A DNA stretch of 64,000 bases from assembly GCA_030154085.1 (NCBI GenBank), contig JASKKR010000004.1, positions 1-64,000 on the forward strand, read 5' to 3'. Numbering within the stretch: position 1 is the first letter of the stretch; each line of letters opens with the position of its first letter. Position numbers and translations under genes: made by a program. Below the pieces are notes generated by a model, which saw only the letters and a program-made list of their open reading frames with translations, had not been told where the DNA came from and ran no database searches. The stretch comes from Candidatus Cloacimonadota bacterium (lineage in GTDB: Bacteria > Cloacimonadota > Cloacimonadia > Cloacimonadales > Cloacimonadaceae). Of this stretch, positions 27,470-36,877 are shown piece after piece.

Positions 27470-28273
27470 ATGCTAAATAGCGTGAATACCGATCCAACCT
27501 TGGTGTTAGATATCGGAAATACAAACATAGTGTGTGCCGTAGTTGTTCAGGACGAAGTGCTGAGGCGGTTTCGTTTTGAGAGTAATCGCAATTTGCTGGT
27601 GGAAGACTATCATAGCATATTGCGGCACAAGATGCAGAATTACCCCTTAGCTTCTTTCAAGTATGCGGTAATAGGAAGTGTTGTACCCAAACTCACGGAG
27701 ATTTTCGTTGAGCTACTCAGTAATTTTAGCTCTGCCAAAGTGTATCAGATCAATGGACTATCAGATATTGGGCTTCGATACTTAATCGAAGATCGTTCTA
27801 GTGTGGGTCCAGATTTGGTAGCAAATGCTTTTGGCGCTTGGAAGAAATATCATATTTCAACCATTATAGTAGATTTGGGCACAGCCACCACTATCCAACT
27901 AGTGGACAAGGATGGTCTGTATGCGGGAGTTATTATAGCTCCAGGAGTCAAAACCGCCGCTAGCCATCTCTTTGAAAAGGCTGCTTTGTTGAGTGATGTA
28001 GAGCTCACAGCTCCTAAACAATTGCTGGGAAATAGCACACAAGATGCTCTGCTATCCGGAATCATCACCGGTCATGCCATGATGCTCAGAGGCTTCATCG
28101 CTGAGATAAAAGTAAACTACGCTAAGTATGCGCCTTTTAAGGTTATATTGACAGGTGGGCTTGCCAATGTAATTGCCCCCATGTGCGCAGCAGATTACGT
28201 AGTAGACCAGAATCTCACAATTGATGGGCTTTATATGGCTATGCAGACGTTGGTCCAAAAAGAATCTGAATAA
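27470..28273 (+). CDS. coaX: Type III pantothenate kinase
   Basis: A 267-residue kinase for the first step of coenzyme A synthesis, making 4'-phosphopantothenate from pantothenate and ATP. Of the ASKHA fold: TLVLDIGNTNIV phosphate loop near the start, GSVVPKL, VGPDLVANAFGAWKKY, IIVDLGTATTIQLVD and GVIIAPGVKTAAS. Type III enzymes are not feedback-inhibited by CoA. The ATG follows GGGGA. Three bases separate its stop from the start of sprA. Confidence 0.95.
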   Translation: MLNSVNTDPTLVLDIGNTNIVCAVVVQDEVLRRFRFESNRNLLVEDYHSILRHKMQNYPLASFKYAVIGSVVPKLTEIFVELLSNFSSAKVYQINGLSDIGLRYLIEDRSSVGPDLVANAFGAWKKYHISTIIVDLGTATTIQLVDKDGLYAGVIIAPGVKTAASHLFEKAALLSDVELTAPKQLLGNSTQDALLSGIITGHAMMLRGFIAEIKVNYAKYAPFKVILTGGLANVIAPMCAADYVVDQNLTIDGLYMAMQTLVQKESE

Positions 28274-28276
28274 TCT

Positions 28277-31200
28277 ATGCGTTTTAGCTGGCTTTTAGTC
28301 CTAATTCTCATACCGGGAGTCTTGCTTGCAGAAACTTTTGCTCCCCGCCTGCTTATCCCGGGCTATAATCCTTTGGTAAACAATAGAGTAGACATCTACA
28401 AGCTAGATGGTGGTCTCAATATTTATCGTCAGAAGCCATATCTTATACCTGCGCTTGAGATCCCAAGGAACGAGGAGATAGACTTTGAAAATCAACGAAT
28501 TATAGTCTATACTTTAGTTGAAAACCTAAATCTTTATCCGCCAATTCCACTTAGTTTTGATCAATATTTGCAGAATATGCAGCGTCACACTTTCCGAATG
28601 TCCTTGAATGCAAAGATCAAGGAGTATACGCGCACGGCGGAAGCACCATCCACGGGGTTGATTAGAGAATTTGTGCTGGACTTGCCGACCATAGCAATGC
28701 CTCGAACTATGCAAAGAGTTTTGGGCAGTGGCACAAGCCGTTTGAATCTGGATGGCACTCAGAAGGTTACCATCTCTGTCAGCAGCACGAAACGTAAGCA
28801 GATTCCAATTTATGAGGTCGAAAACCGCAGCACTTTCGATATTAAGATGGAGCAAGAAACGAATCTCAGGTTGTCTGGAACGATTGGCGACAAGATCGAA
28901 GTAAATCTCAAATATAACTCAAATCAGGATGAGCAGATTTTTGATCCGAACAATGTAAACATTAAATACACAGGCGATGAAGATGAAGTAGTGCGATCTA
29001 TTGAAGCAGGCAATATATCACTATCATTGTCAGGAAGCCGTTACATCAGCTATTCAACCAGTTCCCAAGGCTTGTTTGGTGTCACAGGAAAATTCAAATA
29101 TAAGGATCTTGATCTCACAGTCATAGCATCCAAGGAAGAAGGGCAAAAAAACACGATGAGCTATGTGGGTCAGGCTCAAGCCGATAGCGTTGTATTCCGC
29201 AGTAAAGATTATGCTGCCCGTACCATGTACTATCTAACAGATCCGCGGGAGCTATATGAAATCTATGATGAGGATAGCATCGGGAATCTTCCCAGTGGCT
29301 GGGTGAACAACGCCATTGTCACCGATCCTGCCGGTTCATGGATTATCAAGAATCCTAACCTTCTCCCTGAGAATGGAACTGTGCGCTTATTCTTGGATGA
29401 TGCTAATGCAGCAAACAACGTTGCAGCCGCGCCCGGAGATACTATCTTCTTTAGTCCCAATGATTATTACGTTCCTTATTATGATGAGCTTATCGAAGGC
29501 ACAGATTTTGTAACTGACTATGATGCGGGTTTCATCACGGTACTTCGCAGCTTGGATCGCAGAGCCACATTAGCTGTCATGTATGATCGTCGTGATGGGG
29601 TGTCAATCAGATCTACGGATTATGCCAATGAGGGCGTGGATCCTGACAATGAGCTGATCTATCCCTATGTAATCAGACGGCGAAACCAAGAATATAACCC
29701 TTCAGATCCGAATAATGTGTGGCATTTGCAGATGCGAAATGTCTATAACATGAACAAGACAAATATCAAAAGTGATGGTTTCAAGCTGGATGTATATACA
29801 CTAAATGTTGATAATACAAGGAATTACAATCTCCCAGATGACCTCAGCTATGAATCGTTTATCACCTATATGGATTATCTGAGACTGGATAGTACGGGTG
29901 ATGGACTTATCAATGGAGATGATGCCACGGTAAATCTTTCAACTGGCTTAATCATTTTTCCTTTTATCGAACCTTTCCGCCCTTTGGGTGATGAAGTACT
30001 TTATGAGGAAGAAAATGAAAACATTAGTTATCAAGACATTAGCTTCTTCCTGTCCGTGAAAGGCAAGATCGGTAGAGAGTCAATCGACCTCGCCCAAAGT
30101 GGCATCCTGCCTGGGAGCGTGCGCGTGCGAGTCAATGGACTTGATCAGCGTGAAAACGTAGACTACATTGTGGATTATGATTTTGGCAGGATTACATTTT
30201 TGACCTCAGCAGGGAAAGATCCTGATGCTAGGATTGAGATTGACTATGAGAGTAGAACTCTTTTTGATGTTGCTCGGAAAAGCCTTACTGGGATGCGCGC
30301 AGATTGGCAGATAACAGATTATGCCAAATTGGGTGGGACAGTCATTTATAGATCGGAAACAGTATCAGACAAACGACCTCGTATTGGAAATGAAAACATC
30401 GAATTGTGGTTGGCTGACATCGATGGCAAGATTGGCTTTAAGCCAGCGTTTGTTACGCGGTGGATAGATGCAATTCCCCTAATCAATACTACAGCCGACA
30501 GTGAAATAAACTTATCAGGTGAGATAGCATATACTATCCCAATTATTTATGGTGATTCTGATACCAAGAAAAAAGTATCATACGTGGATGACATGGAGTC
30601 TATCGTAGATTCATATCCTCTGGGAGTTACATTTTCCACGTGGATGCAAGGTAGTAAATCTTGGGGTAGTACCTTAGCCAAAGGGACAGCGAATTGGTAT
30701 AATCCGAAGAACATCCGACGCGAGCAGATTGAGGATCCAACCACTTTGACAGAAAGAGAGCGTAAAGAGACTGCCACAGTACTTGCAATCAGACATTGGC
30801 CAAGTAATCTATATATGCCAGGCAGCGGAGTTCAGAGCTGGAGTGGCATCATGAAATACTTAGGAAACCAATTGGACTTCTCCCAAAAGAAATACATTGA
30901 ACTCCTGATCAAAGTTGACCGTGAAGGCAATGAAGATCTACCGGAGATCATCCTGACAGTGGATTTGGGGGATATCAATGAAGATTTTTACACCGAGTTT
31001 GGAGGCCTAAATCGCTTGGATACCGAGGATAAAAATCTGGATGGAGTACTTGTCCTGGACGAGGATGTTGGTTTGGATGGTATCCCGTATGGGGATCCTG
31101 GGCACGATCCGTTTGATCTGGCAGATCCAGGAATTGATGCCCTTGGGGACTATCCCAAAATCAATGGTACAGAAGGGAACAGAATCCTTGATACTGAAGA

Positions 31201-34200
31201 TCTCGATGGCAATGGAGTTCTCAACCAACTCGATCGATATTTTAGCTACAGCATCTCACTATCTGACACCACCGGGGCAAATCATGACGGTTGGGTCCTA
31301 TATAGAATTCCGCTTACAGATCCGGATTATTATACTATAGTAAACAATTCCACAACTGGCGTTAAACCTAGCCTCAACAAAATCTCATATGCCAGAATCA
31401 CGCTCCAGAGCGATTCTCCGAGCAGAATTTACATTGCTGATGCGTCGATAGTCGGGAATAAGTGGCAGGATTTTTATGTAAGAGATCTTAGTGGCAGAAT
31501 CCTCAGCGAATCTGAACTAAGCGCTCACAACACGAGCTATCTTACCGGGATAGTAAACAATCAAAAGAACTCAAATCATTATACCTCACCTCCTGGAACT
31601 GTATATATGGAAGAACGTAGGGAATCCTTGGAATCTGCACTTTCTCTAAAAGTCAGTAATCTGCAGAGCGACAATCAAGTTATCCTGCAACAGAGTTTGA
31701 TCGATTCCTATGACTTGCTATCTTACGAAAGCTTGCGCTATTGGGTCTACCCGGAAGTGGATGAGGACTCTGATCTCCAGGAACTTGATGTCTTCTTTAG
31801 GATTGGTGCAGATTCGCTAAACTACTATCAGATTACTCAAAGAATTCCCGTAAACCATTATCAAAACAAGATGGATCAGAATCTTTGGAGAGAATTGGAG
31901 TATGACCTCCAACAGATCACATCTCTCAAAGAAATGAGTCCTGGCGCAACTTCAGATACTCTGGTGGTGGGGGATACAACCTATTATTTCCGAGGAAGAC
32001 CTACTCTCACGACCATCCGAGAGCTCTATCTGGGCGTGATCAACCCTCGAACAGAACAGCAAAATGCTCCATTAAATGGCACTGTATATTTCAATGATAT
32101 GCAAGTAGTAAATCCATATCAAGAAATGGGTGTAGCCCAAAGAGTTAGTGTCAATACCAAATTTGCGGACATTAGTACCTTGGATGTAGAATTTGAATCT
32201 AAAACTGAAAACTTCAATCCTACAATACAGAGAGGGAGGACAAACACATACACCAGCACACAAAGTCTGAACATCATTAACAAGGTCTTTATAAATAAGC
32301 TCTTCCCCTCACAATGGGGACTGGATATTCCGGTTACACTCAGACGAAATCATACTCAGGGAACTCCTAGATATCGAGCAAATTCTGACCTCTTAATAGC
32401 AAGTATTACAGACCCTGAGCAAAAAGAAAGAGAGCGCACCGAGACCTTGACCTACTACGCTGATTTTGGCTATAATATGCGCACTCCTCCCAAAAACAAA
32501 ATCTTAGAATATACTCTGGGGAAAATCTCTTTATCAGGAAATGTTGAACAACGCTATAGTCACACATCTACTGCAGTCGATACAACTCAGTCCTGGCGAG
32601 GAACGATGAGCTATAACCTCAATTTCCCAACTAATTCGGTTAGTTTCCCAATCTGGGGAAATTATCGCATAGGGTTTATGCCGACTGCTTTTTCAAATAG
32701 CTTCACGATAAACAACAACCAGCCTCACGGCTGGAACTGGGAACTACGAGATGGAGAATACGGCTGGCAACCCCGTTCCTACAACCAGGCTACCAGAATC
32801 TTTACCAGTGATAACAACATTACTTGGCCAATGACTAGTGACGTAAACGTCTCAGCTAGGTTCAATACTAAACGTGACCTGATGCAAAAGAGATATGTCA
32901 GTGGAATCAATATTGGAAGACAGACTGAGTATGTACAAGATCTCGGTTTAAACTACAATCCAAACTACTTCCCGCGGGTAGTGAATTTCAGCGGCAGTGT
33001 TAGTGCTCGCTATACGGATATGAAACGCAAATACTATGAAACTGTCGATGGTGAACAGGTAGAAGTATTTCAAAGCGACGGCAATGTCAATCGTGGTATC
33101 CGAGCAAATGTCTCCCTGATGAATTCCAACATCTTAAGTAATCTCTCTCAAAAGCTCAAAAGCAACAGAGGTGGTCGACAAAACCTAGATGCACCCAAAG
33201 CTAATATACCTGATCCCAAAGATAAAATATTGGATGGACTTACAGAAGGTGAGGTCAAAATTTGGGAAATGCAACAGGAAGAGCTTAAAAAGGAACAAGA
33301 GCAGGGAAAACCTCAGGATCAAAAGGAGAAAGAAAAATCTCCAGAAATAAAAGAACCCGACGAAGAGGAACCTAAAAAGCTTAAGCAGGATAAACCCGAA
33401 AAAGAGATTACAAAAGATGATCTACAGGAGCCCAAGCAGGAGCAGAAAGATACAGATGAATCCCAAGCTGATGATGAAACTCCCGGTAAGACAAATAAAC
33501 CTCCCAAAGAAAAAGGTCAAGGATTCAGCCCTTTGATTATGGCAGTAGATTACCTTGCCCGAGTTAAAAATATTACTGCCTCTTTCCAAAATTCCTACAC
33601 CATGAATTACACTCGCAAAACTGATTTACCTGGTTTTGATTTTCAGATTGGCTTACCTCATTCTATGCCTAGAGATTATCTTGATGCCATTGGTGATGAC
33701 AATACCATTACCCTATCCTCAGGGTTATTCCTAAGCAGGAATTTGGATAGCACCATCAATTTTGCTCATAGCTATAATAGAAGATACGCAGCCGCTAGCC
33801 AACAGAATATCACTACTACTTTCCCAGATATCACTATCAGCTTGATGAATTGGGAATCTTGGGTAGGTCTGTCAAAATATCTGCAAGGCGCACGGTTGAA
33901 TACAGGATTTCAATATACTACTCGTGCTAGTGGAGATATCGATTGGGACAAACCCAAGCAGGAATCCAGCACTATTGCAATGTCCCCGCTCATCGGCTTT
34001 ACTGGTAATTTCATGAATAAAGTGAATACTAATGTCAGCATATCGGTTTCTCACACTGAAAACATTACTGATATGGATACTTACGATATAGTTAAGACCA
34101 GTGATACACAAGCTGTAAATGCTAATATTTCCTATAGCTTCTCTTCTGGGCGCGGCTTTACAATTCCCTTTACCGGCAAGAAGATTCATATTAGCAATCA

Positions 34201-34438
34201 ATTGACTTCATCAATGAGCATTCGCTTCGAGAACAATGAAGACGTTACCAAGGGCAGAGACACGTCTCAAGTTGACCGCTCCACCTCTAGATTTTTATTG
34301 ACTCCCAGTGCTTCATATCAGTTTAATCGCAACATCAAGGGGGGATTAACTTCTAGTTACGAAGTGAATACTGACAAGAAAAGGGATGATGGCTCCAATA
34401 TATTTAGCCTGGGTATCTGGGTGGAAGTTAATCTCTAA
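28277..34438 (+). CDS. sprA: SprA-like giant outer-membrane translocon of the type IX secretion system
   Basis: A 2053-residue outer-membrane protein. A signal peptide (cut near LLAETF) is followed by repeated SprA-type segments: YEVENRSTFDIKMEQ, GDKIEVNLKYNSNQDEQIFDPN, YTGDEDEVVRSIEAGNISL, and DLTVIASKEEGQ. An Asp-rich calcium-loop-like region (about residues 915-985: DTEDKNLDGVL, DTEDLDGNGVLNQLDRYFSY) matches a conserved SprA segment. Long amphipathic strands occupy the C-terminal half. Residues about 1643-1748 are a Lys/Glu/Pro-rich, low-complexity insert. In Bacteroidota SprA forms the 36-strand T9SS pore. PorV and three sorting-domain proteases in the window fit this. It may be co-transcribed with coaX. 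Confidence 0.92.
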   Translation: MRFSWLLVLILIPGVLLAETFAPRLLIPGYNPLVNNRVDIYKLDGGLNIYRQKPYLIPALEIPRNEEIDFENQRIIVYTLVENLNLYPPIPLSFDQYLQNMQRHTFRMSLNAKIKEYTRTAEAPSTGLIREFVLDLPTIAMPRTMQRVLGSGTSRLNLDGTQKVTISVSSTKRKQIPIYEVENRSTFDIKMEQETNLRLSGTIGDKIEVNLKYNSNQDEQIFDPNNVNIKYTGDEDEVVRSIEAGNISLSLSGSRYISYSTSSQGLFGVTGKFKYKDLDLTVIASKEEGQKNTMSYVGQAQADSVVFRSKDYAARTMYYLTDPRELYEIYDEDSIGNLPSGWVNNAIVTDPAGSWIIKNPNLLPENGTVRLFLDDANAANNVAAAPGDTIFFSPNDYYVPYYDELIEGTDFVTDYDAGFITVLRSLDRRATLAVMYDRRDGVSIRSTDYANEGVDPDNELIYPYVIRRRNQEYNPSDPNNVWHLQMRNVYNMNKTNIKSDGFKLDVYTLNVDNTRNYNLPDDLSYESFITYMDYLRLDSTGDGLINGDDATVNLSTGLIIFPFIEPFRPLGDEVLYEEENENISYQDISFFLSVKGKIGRESIDLAQSGILPGSVRVRVNGLDQRENVDYIVDYDFGRITFLTSAGKDPDARIEIDYESRTLFDVARKSLTGMRADWQITDYAKLGGTVIYRSETVSDKRPRIGNENIELWLADIDGKIGFKPAFVTRWIDAIPLINTTADSEINLSGEIAYTIPIIYGDSDTKKKVSYVDDMESIVDSYPLGVTFSTWMQGSKSWGSTLAKGTANWYNPKNIRREQIEDPTTLTERERKETATVLAIRHWPSNLYMPGSGVQSWSGIMKYLGNQLDFSQKKYIELLIKVDREGNEDLPEIILTVDLGDINEDFYTEFGGLNRLDTEDKNLDGVLVLDEDVGLDGIPYGDPGHDPFDLADPGIDALGDYPKINGTEGNRILDTEDLDGNGVLNQLDRYFSYSISLSDTTGANHDGWVLYRIPLTDPDYYTIVNNSTTGVKPSLNKISYARITLQSDSPSRIYIADASIVGNKWQDFYVRDLSGRILSESELSAHNTSYLTGIVNNQKNSNHYTSPPGTVYMEERRESLESALSLKVSNLQSDNQVILQQSLIDSYDLLSYESLRYWVYPEVDEDSDLQELDVFFRIGADSLNYYQITQRIPVNHYQNKMDQNLWRELEYDLQQITSLKEMSPGATSDTLVVGDTTYYFRGRPTLTTIRELYLGVINPRTEQQNAPLNGTVYFNDMQVVNPYQEMGVAQRVSVNTKFADISTLDVEFESKTENFNPTIQRGRTNTYTSTQSLNIINKVFINKLFPSQWGLDIPVTLRRNHTQGTPRYRANSDLLIASITDPEQKERERTETLTYYADFGYNMRTPPKNKILEYTLGKISLSGNVEQRYSHTSTAVDTTQSWRGTMSYNLNFPTNSVSFPIWGNYRIGFMPTAFSNSFTINNNQPHGWNWELRDGEYGWQPRSYNQATRIFTSDNNITWPMTSDVNVSARFNTKRDLMQKRYVSGINIGRQTEYVQDLGLNYNPNYFPRVVNFSGSVSARYTDMKRKYYETVDGEQVEVFQSDGNVNRGIRANVSLMNSNILSNLSQKLKSNRGGRQNLDAPKANIPDPKDKILDGLTEGEVKIWEMQQEELKKEQEQGKPQDQKEKEKSPEIKEPDEEEPKKLKQDKPEKEITKDDLQEPKQEQKDTDESQADDETPGKTNKPPKEKGQGFSPLIMAVDYLARVKNITASFQNSYTMNYTRKTDLPGFDFQIGLPHSMPRDYLDAIGDDNTITLSSGLFLSRNLDSTINFAHSYNRRYAAASQQNITTTFPDITISLMNWESWVGLSKYLQGARLNTGFQYTTRASGDIDWDKPKQESSTIAMSPLIGFTGNFMNKVNTNVSISVSHTENITDMDTYDIVKTSDTQAVNANISYSFSSGRGFTIPFTGKKIHISNQLTSSMSIRFENNEDVTKGRDTSQVDRSTSRFLLTPSASYQFNRNIKGGLTSSYEVNTDKKRDDGSNIFSLGIWVEVNL

Positions 34439-34468
34439 ACCTAACTTATATAAAAGTGTCAATCTTCC

Positions 34469-34486
34469 AAGATCCAACTGGATCTT
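34469..34486 (+). other. Short hairpin after sprA
   Basis: AAGATCC (34469-34475) and GGATCTT (34480-34486) form a seven-base stem with loop AACT. No T-run follows, so it is at best a weak or Rho-dependent stop signal for sprA. Confidence 0.35.
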
Positions 34487-34605
34487 GCATACTGTCCAGG
34501 AATCCCACTGGATTTACCCTTCGTATTAGGGAAAGAGATTATATATACTCACTATTACCCTCTATCGGGAGGGTTTGCAAGAAAGTATATTTACGTTGAT
34601 AGACA

Positions 34606-34630
34606 AAAAGCGCTCATGGTGAGCGCTTTT
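34606..34630. terminator. Bidirectional terminator between sprA and the barrel protein gene
   Basis: AAAAGCGCTCA (34606-34616) pairs perfectly with TGAGCGCTTTT (34620-34630) around TGG. The A-tract on one side and T-tract on the other allow it to stop transcription from both directions, serving sprA (+) and the convergent gene at 34646-35728 (minus). Confidence 0.88.
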
Positions 34631-34645
34631 CATGAGAACGGTTTT

Positions 34646-35728
34646 CTAGAATTCTACTTGCAATGAAGTGCCAAGAATGTAGTTGAAAGTATCATTATCG
34701 TGGAAGCCAGTTGCAAAGTAGGCTGCTACATGAGAAAGATCTGGAATCAATTCATATTCTAAACCAACATTAAGTTCTGTGCCGAGATCAATCAGATAAC
34801 CGGCAGCGCCAAATGCCTTTATTTTCTCATTGATAGGAGCCTTGAGCCTTCCGACAATGCTGGCAAAGAAATCCTCATTACCATCATATGGAGTATTCCA
34901 ATAGAGATTGACTCTATCATGGTACTCCCCAATACCGTAGATATACAATCCGTTTTGGTACCAAGGGCTAATAGTAGTAAGGCCATTCTCGGTAGCAACG
35001 AGGATGTCTGCACCGATCTCAAAATCATCAAGCATTAAGCCAGTTTTTACCGCAGCACCAAGACCAACATCAGTATCGTCATCCATCTGCAAATCCAAAA
35101 ATACAGTAGCATCAAAATTTAATTTGTCCATATCCATGCTCATATATGGCATTAAGGTGAGGTTCTCCAAATCGAGAAAGTTGTCTACGCCATAAAAGAT
35201 ATACGCTCCATAAGGGACATCGGTATTCATGCTAGCATGTGCTAAAATGACATTCATATCATCAGAATTATATAGAGCATTCTCCTCAACTTTCATCCAG
35301 GCTAATTCGGTTGATAGATTGTTGTTAATATCTTTGTGGAAGATCACACCTGAGAAATAATCATCCATCACCAACCCCATCTTATCTTTCCAATAGAGCT
35401 GTCCAATGCTTACATCTGCATCTAATAGTTCAATATACGGCTTCACAAACAACTCTCTAATATTGATGTTAGCACCAGTGTTGATGCCACCACCGCCATT
35501 TCCCCAGGTAATATCGCCAATTTCTGCAGCAATACGGAACTTTAGGTACTTATGGAATTGAGAATCAAAACCGATGTTGAAGCGATTGTCCACCCAACCG
35601 CCGTCATCTTCAAATTCATCATTTGCAACCACAGCGCGGAAACGAATTGCACCGCTGATGTCATACTCTAGTGCTGAAAGCCCTATCATCATGAGCATAA
35701 GGATAAGGATAAGAATTACCTTTTTCAC
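34646..35728 (-). CDS. Predicted outer-membrane beta-barrel (porin-like) protein
   Basis: A 360-residue protein with a signal peptide (MKKVILILILMLMMIGLSA) and regularly alternating strands ending in a C-terminal Phe (TSLQVEF), typical of outer-membrane barrels. Early segments such as SGAIRFRAVVAND, DNRFNIGFDSQFHKYLKFRIAAE and WGNGGGG resemble porin-like or phosphate-selective porin-type barrels. AAGGAG lies upstream of the start. Substrate unknown. Asp/Met-rich stretches (MSMDMDKLNFD, MDDDTDVG) are noticeable. Confidence 0.7.
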   Translation of the reverse strand: MKKVILILILMLMMIGLSALEYDISGAIRFRAVVANDEFEDDGGWVDNRFNIGFDSQFHKYLKFRIAAEIGDITWGNGGGGINTGANINIRELFVKPYIELLDADVSIGQLYWKDKMGLVMDDYFSGVIFHKDINNNLSTELAWMKVEENALYNSDDMNVILAHASMNTDVPYGAYIFYGVDNFLDLENLTLMPYMSMDMDKLNFDATVFLDLQMDDDTDVGLGAAVKTGLMLDDFEIGADILVATENGLTTISPWYQNGLYIYGIGEYHDRVNLYWNTPYDGNEDFFASIVGRLKAPINEKIKAFGAAGYLIDLGTELNVGLEYELIPDLSHVAAYFATGFHDNDTFNYILGTSLQVEF

Positions 35729-35788
35729 TTTTAGTTCTCCTTTTTTATTTTGGAAATTAGCCGTTTATAGCTTTTAACTAATGTATTA

Positions 35789-36877
35789 TCAGATATCTAT
35801 CAGATTTAGCTTCAACTCTTTTTGTATTACTTTAATATTCTTAGCAAGATTATCGTTGATAGGAACGCCTTCTTTTCTCACTCTTTGTTCATTTTCCCAT
35901 TCCTTTTCTCCAGCGACCCAGATGCGGTCACGTCCGGGGAGCAGGTCAGAGCTTTGCAATTGCTTGCAGATATCGGTTGTTATCTTCTTGAAATTCTCAA
36001 TTTCAGTAAAGAAATCAATATTGATCGCCATAAAGAAATGTCCAAGTCGATAAGGGGATGGCTGTCCTTGTTCATCTCTTCCCCAAAGACCATTCAGATA
36101 GCTACCATTTTGAAGCGCTGCACAAAGGATTTCTACCATAGTACCCAGACCATAGCCTTTGTGACTACCCGTGAGCTCATCTATCCCGCCTAAAGGTAAT
36201 AGACATGCAGTTTGCTCCACGAGGTCGTCCAATAATTTTTTGGTCTCTGTTTGCGGCTCACCTTTGCGATTGATTGCCCAATATGGAGGAGTATCTTTTC
36301 CTTCTCGTGCATATTGTTCTATCTTTCCTCTTTGTGAGATTGATGTAGCTGCGTCATAGATAAAGGGGAAGTCGAGATTAGTGGGTGCGCCAAAGCAAAT
36401 TGGATTTGTTCCCAAAAGAGGTGAAACTCCATTGGTTGGGCAGGTGGAGGGGCGTGCGTTAGTGAATATTAAGCCGATCATATCAGCTTTAGTTGCTAGA
36501 TCTGCATAGTAACCACAGATTCCAAAATGAGTGCTATTTCGAACTGCCACACTTCCCATACCATATATCTTTGCCTTGTCGATGGCGGTTTGCATGGCTT
36601 TGTGTGCGATCACATGTCCCATGCCATGATTACCGTCCCAAACAGCTGTAGCATAGCGATCCCGCAGGATATCGATCTTGGTTTCTGCATTTTGAATGCC
36701 CAATTTGATGCGGTCATAATACATTTTCAACCGTCCGATGCCATGAGATTCGATTCCTCTTAAATCACTTGCTAAAAGAATATTGGCGCAGATTTCAGCA
36801 TCTTCATTGGGAACACCCAGGTGAATAAATACTTCTTTCATAAAATTATGTAGGGTAGAGATAGGGAGGTAGATCAC
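35789..36877 (-). CDS. Ldh-family (malate/L-lactate dehydrogenase type) oxidoreductase
   Basis: A 362-residue NAD(P)-dependent dehydrogenase of the YlbC/Ldh family, unrelated to classic Rossmann malate dehydrogenase. Recognised by DLRGIESHGIGRL, GNHGMGHVIAHKAM, RNSTHFGICGYYADLA, the TNARPSTCPTNG region and GTNPICFGAP, and GSHKGYGL near the end. Members act on malate, lactate, ureidoglycolate or cyclic imino acids; the substrate is not clear. It starts with GTG at 36877, with AAGGAG upstream inside the previous gene, and its GTGA overlaps the stop of the decarboxylase, so the two are translationally coupled. Confidence 0.88.
   Translation of the reverse strand: MIYLPISTLHNFMKEVFIHLGVPNEDAEICANILLASDLRGIESHGIGRLKMYYDRIKLGIQNAETKIDILRDRYATAVWDGNHGMGHVIAHKAMQTAIDKAKIYGMGSVAVRNSTHFGICGYYADLATKADMIGLIFTNARPSTCPTNGVSPLLGTNPICFGAPTNLDFPFIYDAATSISQRGKIEQYAREGKDTPPYWAINRKGEPQTETKKLLDDLVEQTACLLPLGGIDELTGSHKGYGLGTMVEILCAALQNGSYLNGLWGRDEQGQPSPYRLGHFFMAINIDFFTEIENFKKITTDICKQLQSSDLLPGRDRIWVAGEKEWENEQRVRKEGVPINDNLAKNIKVIQKELKLNLIDI

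Noticed and set aside
28852-28866. GAGCAAGAAACGA inside sprA, like the repeat box
   Set aside because: Only this short stretch matches; the other boxes are absent and it is explained by the coding sequence (Glu-Gln-Glu-Thr).
34441-34600. Further inverted repeats after sprA as a repeat family
   Set aside because: Only one clear short stem is seen and it has no second copy in the window.
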